Shown here in pieces: positions 55,556 to 64,000 of a DNA stretch of 64,000 bases. The stretch's first letter is position 1, and the number at the start of each line of letters is the position of its first letter. A program made the translations under genes and the position numbers. Source of the DNA: Geomonas subterranea (GTDB lineage: Bacteria; Desulfobacterota; Desulfuromonadia; Geobacterales; Geobacteraceae); the NCBI RefSeq assembly GCF_019063845.1, contig NZ_CP077683.1:2170001-2234000 (forward strand). Direction: 5' to 3'. The notes below the pieces were generated by a model that saw only the letters and a list, made by a program, of their open reading frames with translations, ran no database searches and was not told where the DNA came from.

Positions 55556-56226
55556 CCTCCCTGAGGGGGGCCCAAAAGCGCCGACAGCTTCGGGATCTCC
55601 CGGGCGTGCGCGAGCGCCAGCACCTCGTCCCCCGCCTCGAGCACGAGGTTCCCCCGCGGCACGATCAGCCTCCCCCCCCGGATCACCGCGGCGATGACGC
55701 TCTCGGCGGGAAGCGGTAGCTCCATGATGGAGCGCCCGGCAGCGCCCGAGCGGGGATGCACCGTCTCCTCCACCAGCGAGTACTCCCCCTTCCTGAGCTT
55801 CAAAAGCGTGATCATCTCGCCCAGCGACATCTCCTCGGCGATCAGGTGGGAGAGGATGTCCGCCTGGTTCAGCGCCACGTCCACGCCGAGCTTCGGGGTG
55901 AACAGCCAGAGGTTCTTCGGGTCGTTCACCCGCGCGATCACCCGCCGCACCCGGAACTCCGCGTGCGCGAGCCCCGCCACCACCAGGTTCGCCTCGTCGG
56001 TTCCGGTCACCGCCGCCACCGCGTCCGCCTCCCGCACCCCAGCCTGTTCCAGCACCTGCGGATCGCAGCCGCTTCCCTGCAACACCCGCACGTCACCGAG
56101 CTCGCGGGAGAGCGCCGCGCAGAGCTCGCGCCGCTCCTCGATCAGGCGCACCTCTTTCCCCCCCCGGGACAAAAGCCCCGCCAGGTGCGCCCCCACCTTG
56201 CCACCACCCACGACGATCACGAACAT
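55552..56226 (-). CDS. TrkA-type potassium-channel/transporter regulatory protein, second copy
   Basis: A 224-residue cytoplasmic RCK protein. The N-terminal Rossmann domain has GGGKVGAHLAGLL (NAD/ATP site) and VRLIEERREL; the TrkA-C domain is about 140-220. ATG 56226 has AAGGAGG 6 bases upstream, and longer upstream frames are unsupported. It follows another trkA gene by 10 bases. Normally TrkA proteins gate TrkH/KtrB; here the operon begins with a P-type ATPase instead and no TrkH is in the window. Confidence 0.9.
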   Translation of the reverse strand: MFVIVVGGGKVGAHLAGLLSRGGKEVRLIEERRELCAALSRELGDVRVLQGSGCDPQVLEQAGVREADAVAAVTGTDEANLVVAGLAHAEFRVRRVIARVNDPKNLWLFTPKLGVDVALNQADILSHLIAEEMSLGEMITLLKLRKGEYSLVEETVHPRSGAAGRSIMELPLPAESVIAAVIRGGRLIVPRGNLVLEAGDEVLALAHAREIPKLSALLGPPQGG

Positions 56227-56236
56227 GGCGTCCTCC

Positions 56237-56887
56237 TTATGGCAGGCCGAGCAGGTGCTTGAGCCTTTGCGACGACGAGGTGAGCAGGGCCAGGTGCACC
56301 AGGTCCCCGTGCTGGAACAGGGTTCCCGGCGTCGGGATGAGCGTCCTTCCCTGCCGGGTGACGGCGACCACCATGATCTCCCCAACGAGGGTCAGCTCGC
56401 CGACGCTGCGGCCGGCCAGAAGCGGCGGAAGCTCGACCTGCACCAGCTCCACCTCCCCCCCTCCCAGGCTTTGCACCTGCTCCAGCGGCGAGTAGCACAA
56501 AAGCTCGATGATGCGCCCGACCCCCCAGGTGACGTGCGAGATGGTGGGGATCCCCAGGCGCCGGTACGCCTCGGCCTTCCCCGGGTCGTAGAGCCTCGCC
56601 ACCACCCGTGGCACCTTGAACACGAGCCGCGCCGCCCGCGCGCTCACCGCGTTCACCTCGTCGCTCGCGGTGAGGGCCGCCAGGGCGTCCGCGCTCTCTA
56701 TCCCGGCGCGCACCAGCACCTCCCGGTCGAACCCCATCCCCGCCACCTTGATCCCGGCAAAGGAGGGGGGGAGCCGCCCGAAGGCCGCTTCGTCCCGGTC
56801 CACCACCGCCACCTCCATGCCGCGCCGGGAGAGCGCCCCGGCGAGCGCGCCCCCAAGCCTGCCGCAACCGATCACTATTATCCTCAT
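56237..56887 (-). CDS. TrkA-type regulatory protein, first copy
   Basis: A 216-residue RCK protein with IIVIGCGRLGGALAGAL, VAVVDRDEAAF and a TrkA-C domain (about 135-210, VELVQVELPPLLAGRSV). The ATG at 56887 overlaps the end of the ATPase gene by 4 bases and is preceded by GGAGG. The two TrkA proteins differ enough to form a heteromer, as when two distinct RCK subunits are needed. The partner channel is not visible. Confidence 0.9.
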   Translation of the reverse strand: MRIIVIGCGRLGGALAGALSRRGMEVAVVDRDEAAFGRLPPSFAGIKVAGMGFDREVLVRAGIESADALAALTASDEVNAVSARAARLVFKVPRVVARLYDPGKAEAYRRLGIPTISHVTWGVGRIIELLCYSPLEQVQSLGGGEVELVQVELPPLLAGRSVGELTLVGEIMVVAVTRQGRTLIPTPGTLFQHGDLVHLALLTSSSQRLKHLLGLP

Positions 56888-59718
56888 GTTGCACCTCCAG
56901 ATCCCCCCTCGACCGCACGCCTCGCTTCCCTGCTCCGTAGCCACCATTTGCGCCCCTCCTCGGCGAGGAAGAGGAACAGGGGATAACAGGCGATCACCCC
57001 CCAGAAGCGGAGGGGAAGCGCCGTCACCTCGAAGAGGCGCTGCAGCGGGGGGAGGTAGACCAGGGCGAGGCAGAATAGAAGCTGGAACGCGATCCCCGCC
57101 AGCAGGAAACGGTTGCCGAACAGGCCGATGCGGAACACGGAGAACCGCTCGCTGCGACAGCAGTAGGCGTTTCCCGCCTGCGCCCCGATCACCCCGGCGA
57201 AGAACATGGTGCCGGCCAGCACGTAGACCCTGCCGTCGGGGGAGGCGAGGCGCTCCTGGTAGGGGACGAGATCCAGACGCGGCAGGTGACTCAGATCGCT
57301 ATAGCCGTAGCTCCCGTACAGCAGGAAGAAGCCGGTGAAGCAGAACAGGGCCATCAGCGACCCGAGCCAGACGAGGGCCCGCAGCAAAAGCGCCCGGTTC
57401 ACCAGCCTCTCGCTGCGAGGGCGCGGCGGCCGCTCCATGATCCCCGGCTCCGGGGGCTCCGTGCCGAGGGCGAGGGCCGGGAGGAGATCGGCCCCGAGGT
57501 CGATGGCGAGCACCTGCATCACGGTGAGGGCCAGGGGCACGTTGAGCGTGATCTGCAGGATGAAGGGCCAGGCCTCGACCATGTTGCTGGTGAAGATGTA
57601 GGTGACGAACTTCCTGATGTTGGAGTAGACGGCGCGCCCTTCCTCGATGGTACTGACGATGGAGGCGAAGTTGTCGTCGAGGAGGATCATGTCGGCCGCC
57701 TCCTTGGCGACGTCCGCCCCGGAAAGCCCCATGGCGACGCCGATGTCCGCCTTCTTGAGGGCCGGGGCATCGTTGACACCGTCGCCGGTAACCGCCACGA
57801 TCTCCCCCCTTTGCTGCAGCGCGCTCACCACGCGCAGCTTGTGCTCGGGGGAGACGCGGGCGAAGATCACCTCCCCGGCGAGGACCCGGTCCAGGGCGGC
57901 CTGGTCCATGGCGTCCAGCTCGGCACCGCTCACCAGCCGGCAGGTGTCGTCCCGCCCGAGCACGCCGATGCGCCGCGCCACGCTCTCCGCGGTAAGGCCG
58001 TAGTCGCCGGTCACCATCACGACCCTGATCCCGGCGCTGTGGCACTTCTGCACCGCGCTGGCCACCTCGGGGCGGGGAGGATCGTTCATGGCGACCAGCC
58101 CCAGCAAGGTGAGCTCCCTCTCCACGCTCTGCGCCGTGTAATCCGTGAGGTCCCCCGGCAGGCTCCGTTCGGCGACGGCCAGCACGCGGTACCCCTGGCG
58201 TGCGTAAGCGTCCACCTGCCCGAGCACCTCCCGCAACAGGGGAGGCTCCAGGGGGAGCTTTGCCCCGTCCCGGGCCAACGAACTGCAAAGGGCCGCCACC
58301 TCGGCCGGCGCCCCCTTCACGAAGGCGGTCTCCCCCTCCCCCTCGCGGTGCACGCTGGTCATCCTCTTGCGCACGGAATCAAACGGAAGCTCGCGCAGCC
58401 GGGGGAGTAGCGCCCCTTGCGCCTCGGGATCGATCCCTCCCTTGCGGGCGACGACGATGAGGGCCCCCTCGGTGGGATCGCCGATGATGCACCAGGGCTC
58501 CGACGTCCCCTTCGGCTCGACAAGGCGCGCGTCGCTGCAAAGGGCCGCGGCGGTGAGCAGGCGCTTGAGGCCTGCGGAGGGGGCGCCGCCCCGGCCGATC
58601 TCCCCCCGCGGGGCGTACCCCACCCCGGAGACCTCCTGCACCGCGGCGTCCACCCAGAGTTCCCGTACGGTCATCTCGTTCTGGGTCAGGGTCCCGGTCT
58701 TGTCGGTGCAGATCACGGTGCAGCAGCCAAGGGCCTCGACGGAGGAGAGCTTCTTCACCAGGGCATTGCGCGTGGCCATGCGCTGAACGGCCATGGCCAG
58801 GGAAAGTGAGACCGTGGGGAGGAGCCCTTCCGGCACGAAAGCGACCACCATGCCGACCGCGAAGATGAAGCAGGTGTGCAGCTCGCGCCCCAGCACCGCG
58901 ACCGAGAGCACGAAGAAGAGCGTGCCGACGGCAAGTGCCAGCGCGGTGACCACGCGGGTCATGCGGTCGATCTCGACCTGCAGTGGCGAGGGGGTATCCG
59001 AGGTCGCGGTGGCGAGGTGGGCGATGCGGCCGAACTCGGTGCTCATCCCGGTGGCGCATACCACGGCGCTACCGGTCCCGGCGACGGCGGAGGTGCCGGC
59101 GAAGACCAGGTTGGGGAGTTCGGTGCGGGAAAGGGGCTGCCCGGTAAGCGGGTCCGCGGTCTTCCTGGCGGGATGTGCCTCGCCCGAGAGGGTGGACTGG
59201 TCTACGCGCAGGTCCCACTCCTCGACCAGCCTCGCGTCGGCCGAGATGCGGTCCCCCTGGTTCACCCGTACCAGGTCCCCCGGGACCAGCTCCGCCGCCG
59301 GTATCTGGCGTTCCTCACCGTCACGCAGTACGGTCGCCTGGGCCGGCAGGAGTCTTTTCAACGCCTCCACCGCCTGCTCGGCACGGTGCTCCTGCCAGAA
59401 CGAGAATGCCGCGTTGATGAAGATCACTGCCCAGATGGCAAAGGCGAGCTGCGGCATGCCCCCCAGGTAGGCCATGACGCCGCCGGCCCAAAGAAGCAGC
59501 GCCATCAGATGGGTGAAATTGGCCAGAAGTTTCAGGTAGAGGGGTTTTGCCGCGGCGGCGCGGATCGTGTTGGGGCCGTAGCGCGCGAGCCTCGCCGCGG
59601 CCTCCTGCGAGGAGAGCCCGGCGGCGGAAGTGCGCAGGGCGGCGAAAAGCTCCGGCACCGGGAGCTCGTGCCAGGGGAGGTTTTCGGGAAGCTTGTCGTG
59701 AGCGCCGTTCATGGTCAC
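56884..59718 (-). CDS. P-type cation-transporting ATPase, P2C (Na+/K+-ATPase)-like
   Basis: A 944-residue membrane pump with about 10 helices. The actuator loop motif reads TLSGEAHP (TGES-like), the phosphorylation site CTDKTGTLTQNEMT, nucleotide-binding KGAPAEV and the hinge TGDGVNDAPALKKADIG. The M4 ion-binding segment is VPEGLLPTVSLSLAMAVQRMA, which matches Na+/K+-ATPase-type pumps (VPEGLLATVT) rather than the PEGLP of Ca2+ pumps. The N-terminal cation domain contains GLSSQEAAARLARYGPN. The ions cannot be fixed by sequence alone; Na+ out/K+ in is the best guess. It is co-transcribed with two trkA genes. Confidence 0.88.
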   Translation of the reverse strand: MTMNGAHDKLPENLPWHELPVPELFAALRTSAAGLSSQEAAARLARYGPNTIRAAAAKPLYLKLLANFTHLMALLLWAGGVMAYLGGMPQLAFAIWAVIFINAAFSFWQEHRAEQAVEALKRLLPAQATVLRDGEERQIPAAELVPGDLVRVNQGDRISADARLVEEWDLRVDQSTLSGEAHPARKTADPLTGQPLSRTELPNLVFAGTSAVAGTGSAVVCATGMSTEFGRIAHLATATSDTPSPLQVEIDRMTRVVTALALAVGTLFFVLSVAVLGRELHTCFIFAVGMVVAFVPEGLLPTVSLSLAMAVQRMATRNALVKKLSSVEALGCCTVICTDKTGTLTQNEMTVRELWVDAAVQEVSGVGYAPRGEIGRGGAPSAGLKRLLTAAALCSDARLVEPKGTSEPWCIIGDPTEGALIVVARKGGIDPEAQGALLPRLRELPFDSVRKRMTSVHREGEGETAFVKGAPAEVAALCSSLARDGAKLPLEPPLLREVLGQVDAYARQGYRVLAVAERSLPGDLTDYTAQSVERELTLLGLVAMNDPPRPEVASAVQKCHSAGIRVVMVTGDYGLTAESVARRIGVLGRDDTCRLVSGAELDAMDQAALDRVLAGEVIFARVSPEHKLRVVSALQQRGEIVAVTGDGVNDAPALKKADIGVAMGLSGADVAKEAADMILLDDNFASIVSTIEEGRAVYSNIRKFVTYIFTSNMVEAWPFILQITLNVPLALTVMQVLAIDLGADLLPALALGTEPPEPGIMERPPRPRSERLVNRALLLRALVWLGSLMALFCFTGFFLLYGSYGYSDLSHLPRLDLVPYQERLASPDGRVYVLAGTMFFAGVIGAQAGNAYCCRSERFSVFRIGLFGNRFLLAGIAFQLLFCLALVYLPPLQRLFEVTALPLRFWGVIACYPLFLFLAEEGRKWWLRSREARRAVEGGSGGAT

Positions 59719-59859
59719 GCCCCGGCAACCGCCGTTGGCGGGCCGAGATCACAAGGACATGTCAGCAAAAACCGGACGCTTCAACTGTAATGGTAATTAG
59801 AAGGGAGTCAAACCCGAACTCATGTGAAAGTTCTGCAGAGGATTTAATTGATCAGCCGC

Positions 59860-59910
59860 CTCGCCCCCCCCTCCCCTTGCGGGAGGGGGTCAGGGGGTGG
59901 GGGAAGGTGC
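59860..59910. repeat. REP-like GC-rich palindrome
   Basis: CCCCCCCTCCCCTTGCGGGAGGGGGTCAGGGGG between the ATPase gene and phoR. The gap 59719-59949 holds no gene. Confidence 0.45.
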
Positions 59911-59949
59911 CATCATTTCCGGTACCCGGGATTCCCCTCAGGGATGCGG

Positions 59950-61701
59950 TCAGGCGGCCGGCATGGTGAAGGAGAAGACGGAGCCCTTTCCCTGTTCGCT
60001 CTCCACCCGCACCGTCCCGCCGTGGGCCTGCACGATGTGCTTCACGATGGAGAGCCCGAGGCCGGTGCCGCCGTTGTCGCGGCTTCGCGCCTCGTCCACG
60101 CGGTAAAAGCGCTCGAAGAGACGCGGCAGGTCCTTCTCCGGGATGCCGATGCCGCCGTCGCGCACCGAGATGCGCACCATCTCCCCCTCGCGGCGGGCGG
60201 AAAGCTCCACCCTCCCCCCCGCCTCGCTGTACTTGATGGCGTTGTCCAAAAGGTTGATGAGAACCTGGTCCAGCCGGGCGCGGTCCGCCTGCACCCGCAG
60301 CTCCCCCCCCGCGTCGTCGTAGCCGAGCGCCACCCCCTTTTCCTCGCCGCGCTGGGCCACGAGGAGGAGGGCGCGCCGCGCAGCGTCCGCCACCGCGATC
60401 CGCTCGGGCTTCACCCCCACCTCGCCGCTCTCCAGCTCGGAGAGGGTCAAAAGGTCGCGCACGAGACCCGAGAGGCGCTCGGCGTGGTTCAGGATGATCT
60501 GCAGGAAGCGCTCTCCCCGCTGGGGGTCCTGCGCCAGGAGGCCGGAGAGGAGGGTCTCGGCGTACCCCTTGATCACCGTGACCGGCGTCCTCAGCTCGTG
60601 CGAGACGTTGGCCACGAAGTCGCGGCGGATCCGCTCCACCCGCTTCAGGGCGGTGATGTCGTGGAACACCGCGACCGCTCCCGCCAGCTCCCCCTCCTCC
60701 AGAAGCGGAACCCAGTGCACCAGCGTCTCCCTCCCGCCGGGAAGGGAAATCTCCTGGTGCCGCTCGGTGCGCGCGGAGAGCACCTCACGGCAGGCGGCGT
60801 GCAGGTCCGGGTGCCGGCTGATCTCCAGAAGCGGTCGCCCCGCCACCTGCGGCCCCGTGTCGAAGAGGGAGCAGAACGCGGGGTTCACCAGGGTGACCGT
60901 CGCCTCGCGGTCGGTCACCATCACCCCTTCCCCCATACCTTCCAGGATGGCGTCCAGGCGCCCCTTCTCGGACGAGATCTGCTCCAGCTGCTGCCTGATC
61001 CGGCCGGACATCTCGTTCATGACCCGCGCGAGTTCCCCCAGCTCGTCGTGACCGCGGACGGCGATCCGGGTGCCGAACTCGCCGCGCCCGATCCGGTTGG
61101 CGCCGGCTGCGAGTTTGGTCAGCTTTCTCGAGTTGATGTTGGAGAGGAAGTAGGAAAAAAGCAGTGAAGCGAGCACCGCCACCGCCAGGGTCGCGCCCAG
61201 GCTCTTTCTCAGGCGCTCTTTGGCCGCCTCCAGCTCGGAGAGCGGCAGCGCCAGGCGGATCACCCCCTTGTTGCCAAAGGACGCCGCCACGTAGAGCATG
61301 TCGGTGTGCAGGGTCGCCGAGTAACGGACCGCGCTGCCGATCCCTTCCCGGAAGGCGGCGATCACCTCGGGGCGGTGGCCGTGGTTCTCCAGCCTGGACA
61401 CCTGGACGGCTTCGACCCCGGAATCCGCCACCACCCGCCCGTCCCCGGCGATCACCGTGACCCGGGAGCGGATGGCGCGTGCCAGCGACGCGGTCAGGGC
61501 CGGCGCGTCACGGTCGAGGTCGCCGATCTCCTTGAGCGCCATCAACGCGGCCACCCGCGCCTGGTCCTCCAGATGTGCGCGGGTGTCCCTCGTCATGGAG
61601 CGCTGCAGGCTCCCGGAGAGGTAGAGGTAGAGCCCGGCGCCCAGAAAGAGCACCAGGGCCAGGTAGGACCCCATCAGCTTCCAGCGGAAGCTTCCCCTCA
61701 T
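59950..61701 (-). CDS. phoR: Phosphate-type sensor histidine kinase PhoR
   Basis: A 583-residue membrane kinase. TM1 (about 8-30) and TM2 (about 168-190) bracket a periplasmic domain of about 135 residues, longer than in E. coli PhoR. A HAMP domain (about 190-240), a PAS domain (about 250-350), the phospho-His box VANVSHELRTPV and the ATP domain (NLLDNAIKYS, GGTGLGLSIVKH) follow. The start codon overlaps phoB by 4 bases. The assignment to phosphate sensing rests on phoBR-like organisation; no pst or phoU genes are in the window. Confidence 0.82.
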   Translation of the reverse strand: MRGSFRWKLMGSYLALVLFLGAGLYLYLSGSLQRSMTRDTRAHLEDQARVAALMALKEIGDLDRDAPALTASLARAIRSRVTVIAGDGRVVADSGVEAVQVSRLENHGHRPEVIAAFREGIGSAVRYSATLHTDMLYVAASFGNKGVIRLALPLSELEAAKERLRKSLGATLAVAVLASLLFSYFLSNINSRKLTKLAAGANRIGRGEFGTRIAVRGHDELGELARVMNEMSGRIRQQLEQISSEKGRLDAILEGMGEGVMVTDREATVTLVNPAFCSLFDTGPQVAGRPLLEISRHPDLHAACREVLSARTERHQEISLPGGRETLVHWVPLLEEGELAGAVAVFHDITALKRVERIRRDFVANVSHELRTPVTVIKGYAETLLSGLLAQDPQRGERFLQIILNHAERLSGLVRDLLTLSELESGEVGVKPERIAVADAARRALLLVAQRGEEKGVALGYDDAGGELRVQADRARLDQVLINLLDNAIKYSEAGGRVELSARREGEMVRISVRDGGIGIPEKDLPRLFERFYRVDEARSRDNGGTGLGLSIVKHIVQAHGGTVRVESEQGKGSVFSFTMPAA

Positions 61702-62378
61702 GCCTCCTCCAGCTTGTAGCCGAAGCCGCGCACGGTCTTGATCATGTCGCCGGCCGCCCCGAGCTTGGTGCGCAGGCGGGTCATGTGCGTATCGACGGTG
61801 CGGGTGTCTCCCAGGTAGGTGTAGCCCCAGACGTTCTGCAAAAGGACCTCGCGGCTTTGCACCCTCCCCAGCCGCTCGGCCAGGTTCATCAGGAGCTTGA
61901 ACTCGGTGGAGGTGAGCTGCACCTCCTCGCCATCCACCTCCACGCGGTGCCCCTCGGTGTCGATGCGCAGGGAACCGAGCGCGAGCTGCGCCGGCCTGGG
62001 CGCCTGGTCTCCGCCGCGGCGCAGCACGGCGCGCACCCTCAGCATCAGCTCCCGGGTCGAGAACGGTTTCACCACGTAGTCGTCGGCCCCCATCTCGAAG
62101 CCGACCACCCGGTCGATCTCCTCCCCTTTGGCGGTGAGCATGATCACGGGGATGGAGCTGGTCTGCTCCCCCCCCTTGAGCAGGCGGCAGACCTCGGTTC
62201 CCATCATCCCCGGCAGCATCAGGTCGAGCAGGATCAGGTCGGGTTTATGGCGGCGCGCCTCGCTCAACCCCGAGTTGCCGTCCGCGGCGATCAGGCAGTG
62301 GTACCCCTCCTGCTCCAGGTGGAAAGCCACCAGTTCGGCCAGATCCCTCTCGTCCTCTATCACCAGTACCGTCGGCAT
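61698..62378 (-). CDS. phoB: PhoB-type response regulator (OmpR family)
   Basis: A 226-residue regulator. Receiver domain (VIEDE, LDLMLPGM, VKPFS) and a C-terminal winged helix (about 130-224) with LTSTEFKLLMNL and RTVDTHMTRLRTKLG. ATG 62378 is used because the protein then begins at the family's normal start (MPTVLVIEDE); AGAGGAA lies 12 bases upstream, a rather long spacing. It is the first gene of the phoBR operon. Confidence 0.88.
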   Translation of the reverse strand: MPTVLVIEDERDLAELVAFHLEQEGYHCLIAADGNSGLSEARRHKPDLILLDLMLPGMMGTEVCRLLKGGEQTSSIPVIMLTAKGEEIDRVVGFEMGADDYVVKPFSTRELMLRVRAVLRRGGDQAPRPAQLALGSLRIDTEGHRVEVDGEEVQLTSTEFKLLMNLAERLGRVQSREVLLQNVWGYTYLGDTRTVDTHMTRLRTKLGAAGDMIKTVRGFGYKLEEA

Positions 62379-62875
62379 GGCAGGTTTCGTTCCTCTCTCA
62401 TGTGAATTACGGACAGCAGCATATTTAACGACTCTGAACCGGATGTCAACGATTATGGAGAGGTGAAAAACCCAATTTTTTAACGCAAAGCCGCAAAGGC
62501 GCAAGGGAGGCAAAAACAAACCTGATTAGCGATGATCTTCCGCCGATAAAAGTCCCCCTTTGGGGGGGAGCTCTGGTCAACGTGCACCACTTCGTAGGTC
62601 AAACTTTTCGCGTCCCCGGAATTCCCGAATGAATCTTGCCAAAGGGGGGAGCGGCAGGTAGCGGAAGATAGTAACTAACCGGGACAACAAAAGAGTCTAG
62701 GTCCTCTTAGCGTCATTGCGCCATTGCGTTAAATATATGCTTCTGTTTTTTTAAACCATCGGCACATGAGCCCCCCGGCGCGCGCATTTAAATTGGTGAT
62801 TTTTAATTTTACTCCGCTATACTCCACCAATGTTCCCGCGGGACGGGGTCCGCACATGAGTGTCAAGGGGGTGCG
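62379..62875. other. Divergent intergenic region between phoB and the GH15 gene
   Basis: It contains the GH15 ribosome site (AAGGGGG before 62876). A pho-box-like repeat was not convincingly found. No coding frame is supported. Confidence 0.35.
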
Positions 62876-64000
62876 ATGAGCAACAGCATCAGCGATTACG
62901 GCATTATCGGCAACCTGCAGTCGGTGGCTCTCGTGGGGCGGGACGGCGCCATCGACTGGCTCTGCCTGCCGCACACCGACTCCCCCAGCGTCTTCGCGGC
63001 CATCCTCGACAAGGAACGGGGAGGAACCTTCTCGGTCACCCCGGAAGGGGAATGGGACTCCACCCTTTCGTATCTCGACGACAGCAACGTTCTCACCGCG
63101 CGTTTCCGCACCCGCAGCGGTAGCTGCACCCTGACCGACTTCCTCACCCTCCCCGAGCCGAAGGGAGAGGATGGTCTGCGCGACTTCGTGCTCCTGCGCC
63201 TCATCAAGGTCGACCGGGGGCGCGTGAGGCTCCGGGTCAGGTTCTCCCCCCGGTTCGACTACGGCCGCGTCATCCCTCACCTCACGCCGCACCCCGGCCG
63301 GGGCGTGGTCGCCCGCGCGGGGAGCGACACCCTCGCCCTCTCCTGCACCGGCGGGCTCTCCGTGACCGGGGGGGACGCCGGGGGGTGTGGGAGCTGCAGC
63401 AGGGGGAGCGGGCGGTTTTGAGGCTGCATTTCGGGGCGAGCGAGCCCGACCCCCTCGCCGAAGGACGGGCCGAGCACCTCCTGGTGGAAACCCTCTCCTT
63501 CTGGCGCGACTGGCTGCACAAAAGCGGGACCGGCTTCTTCAACGAGCTCGGTCCGCACCGGGTTCCGGTGATCCGCTCCCTTTTGGTGCTGAAACTCCTC
63601 TGCTTCGAGCCGCAGGGGACCATGGCCGCGGCGGCCACCACCTCGCTTCCGGAGGAGATCGGCGGGGTGCGCAACTGGGACTACCGCTACTCCTGGGTGC
63701 GCGACACCGCCATGGCGCTCACCGCGCTTTTCGAGGTGGGGCACTTCGAGGAAGTGCAGAGCTACCTCGGGTGGCTGGAAGAGGTGATCCTCAAAAGCAG
63801 CCGGAACGAGCTGCAGGTGATGTACCGCATGGACGGCTCCGGCACGCTTGACGAGTACGAACTGCCGCACCTGCAGGGGTACCGCGGCTCCGCCCCGGTG
63901 CGGATCGGCAACCAGGCTGCGGAGCAGAAACAGTTCAGCATCTACGGCCACGTCCTGATCGCGGCCCACCTGGCGCTCAGCCGCGACCGCGACAGCGCCC
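62876..64000 (+). CDS. Glycoside hydrolase family 15 protein (glucoamylase/trehalase type), frameshifted and cut by window end
   Basis: A glucan- or trehalose-hydrolysing enzyme. The start ATG 62876 has AGGGGG about 5 bases upstream. The N-terminal beta-sandwich begins ISDYGIIGNLQSVALVGRDG, typical of GH15. The frame stops near 63421, but a different frame continues VWELQQGERAVLRLHF and the (alpha/alpha)6 catalytic barrel (TTSLPEEIGGVRNWDYRYSW), which runs off the window. One extra G in the G7 (63368-63374) or G6 (63380-63385) run rejoins them, so the break is probably a sequencing artefact. The acid/base residues cannot be checked because the C-terminus is missing. Confidence 0.85.

Noticed and set aside
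55556-55697. C-terminal extension of the NMT1-type kinase
   Set aside because: A Pro/Arg-rich translation antisense to trkA after a complete receiver domain; best explained by a missing base in a C7 run.

Overview
The window is GC-rich chromosomal DNA from a member of the Geobacteraceae (Geobacter/Geomonas/Citrifermentans type). The evidence is the set of multihaem c-type cytochromes, a Dcu-type C4-dicarboxylate carrier under sigma-54 control, many large hybrid sensor kinases, an exosortase surface-protein locus and dispersed palindromic GC-rich repeats. This assignment is inference from gene content; there is no rRNA in the window. I saw no CRISPR array, no complete insertion sequence and no intact prophage.

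Layout. 0-7 kb: folD, then a dicarboxylate module (dcuB plus a periplasmic-domain histidine kinase and a sigma-54 response regulator), then the ribosome-assembly GTPase rbgA. 7-12 kb: housekeeping and orphan genes (ferritin-like protein, YyaL/DUF255, HIT, DUF6982-like, HPP). 12-17.6 kb: a nitrite island with a 182-bp tandem repeat, nrfA, its probable PAS/sigma-54 activator, a GGDEF scar and a haem-c sensor kinase. 17.8-20 kb: an AKPE-repeat secreted protein and a TPR protein. 20-27.9 kb: an exosortase operon with a 1830-residue surface protein and a very small candidate substrate. 28-31.6 kb: yjdM and a 984-residue orphan. 31.7-33.4 kb: the eroded remains of an element integrated into tRNA-Gly(GCC). 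34.7-36.3 kb: a Mn2+ riboswitch in front of a ribbon-helix-helix gene and a Tim44-like gene. 36-47 kb: a hybrid kinase and a chemotaxis operon (cheR-like, MBL, poly-HAMP MCP, STAS, cheA). 47.5-49.1 kb: an octahaem nitrite reductase. 49.5-55.6 kb: more kinases, DUF1294 and PilZ genes. 55.5-59.7 kb: a P2C-like cation ATPase in an operon with two TrkA-type proteins. 59.9-62.4 kb: phoBR. 62.9 kb to the edge: a GH15 glycosidase, cut off by the window.

How the parts connect. Three sigma-54 (-24/-12) promoters can be read directly, upstream of dcuB, nrfA and the exosortase operon. Each has its own upstream palindromes of enhancer type: ATAAC-N5-GTTAT for dcuB, GTTACC-N4-GGTAAC for nrfA and GTTGTACC-N5-GGTACAAC for the exosortase operon. 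A separate CRP/FNR-family operator, TTGAC-N4-GTCAA, lies in front of the octahaem nitrite reductase and the haem-c kinase, and in a one-mismatch form in front of the nrfA activator. This suggests one anaerobic nitrite/NO regulon spread over more than 30 kb. The nrfA activator palindrome also overlaps the leader of its own gene.

Sequence quality. Four genes (the dicarboxylate kinase, cheA, the NMT1-type kinase and GH15) are each disrupted next to a homopolymer run, and each would be repaired by adding one base. This looks more like homopolymer under-calling in the assembly than real gene decay, and those four entries should be read with that in mind.
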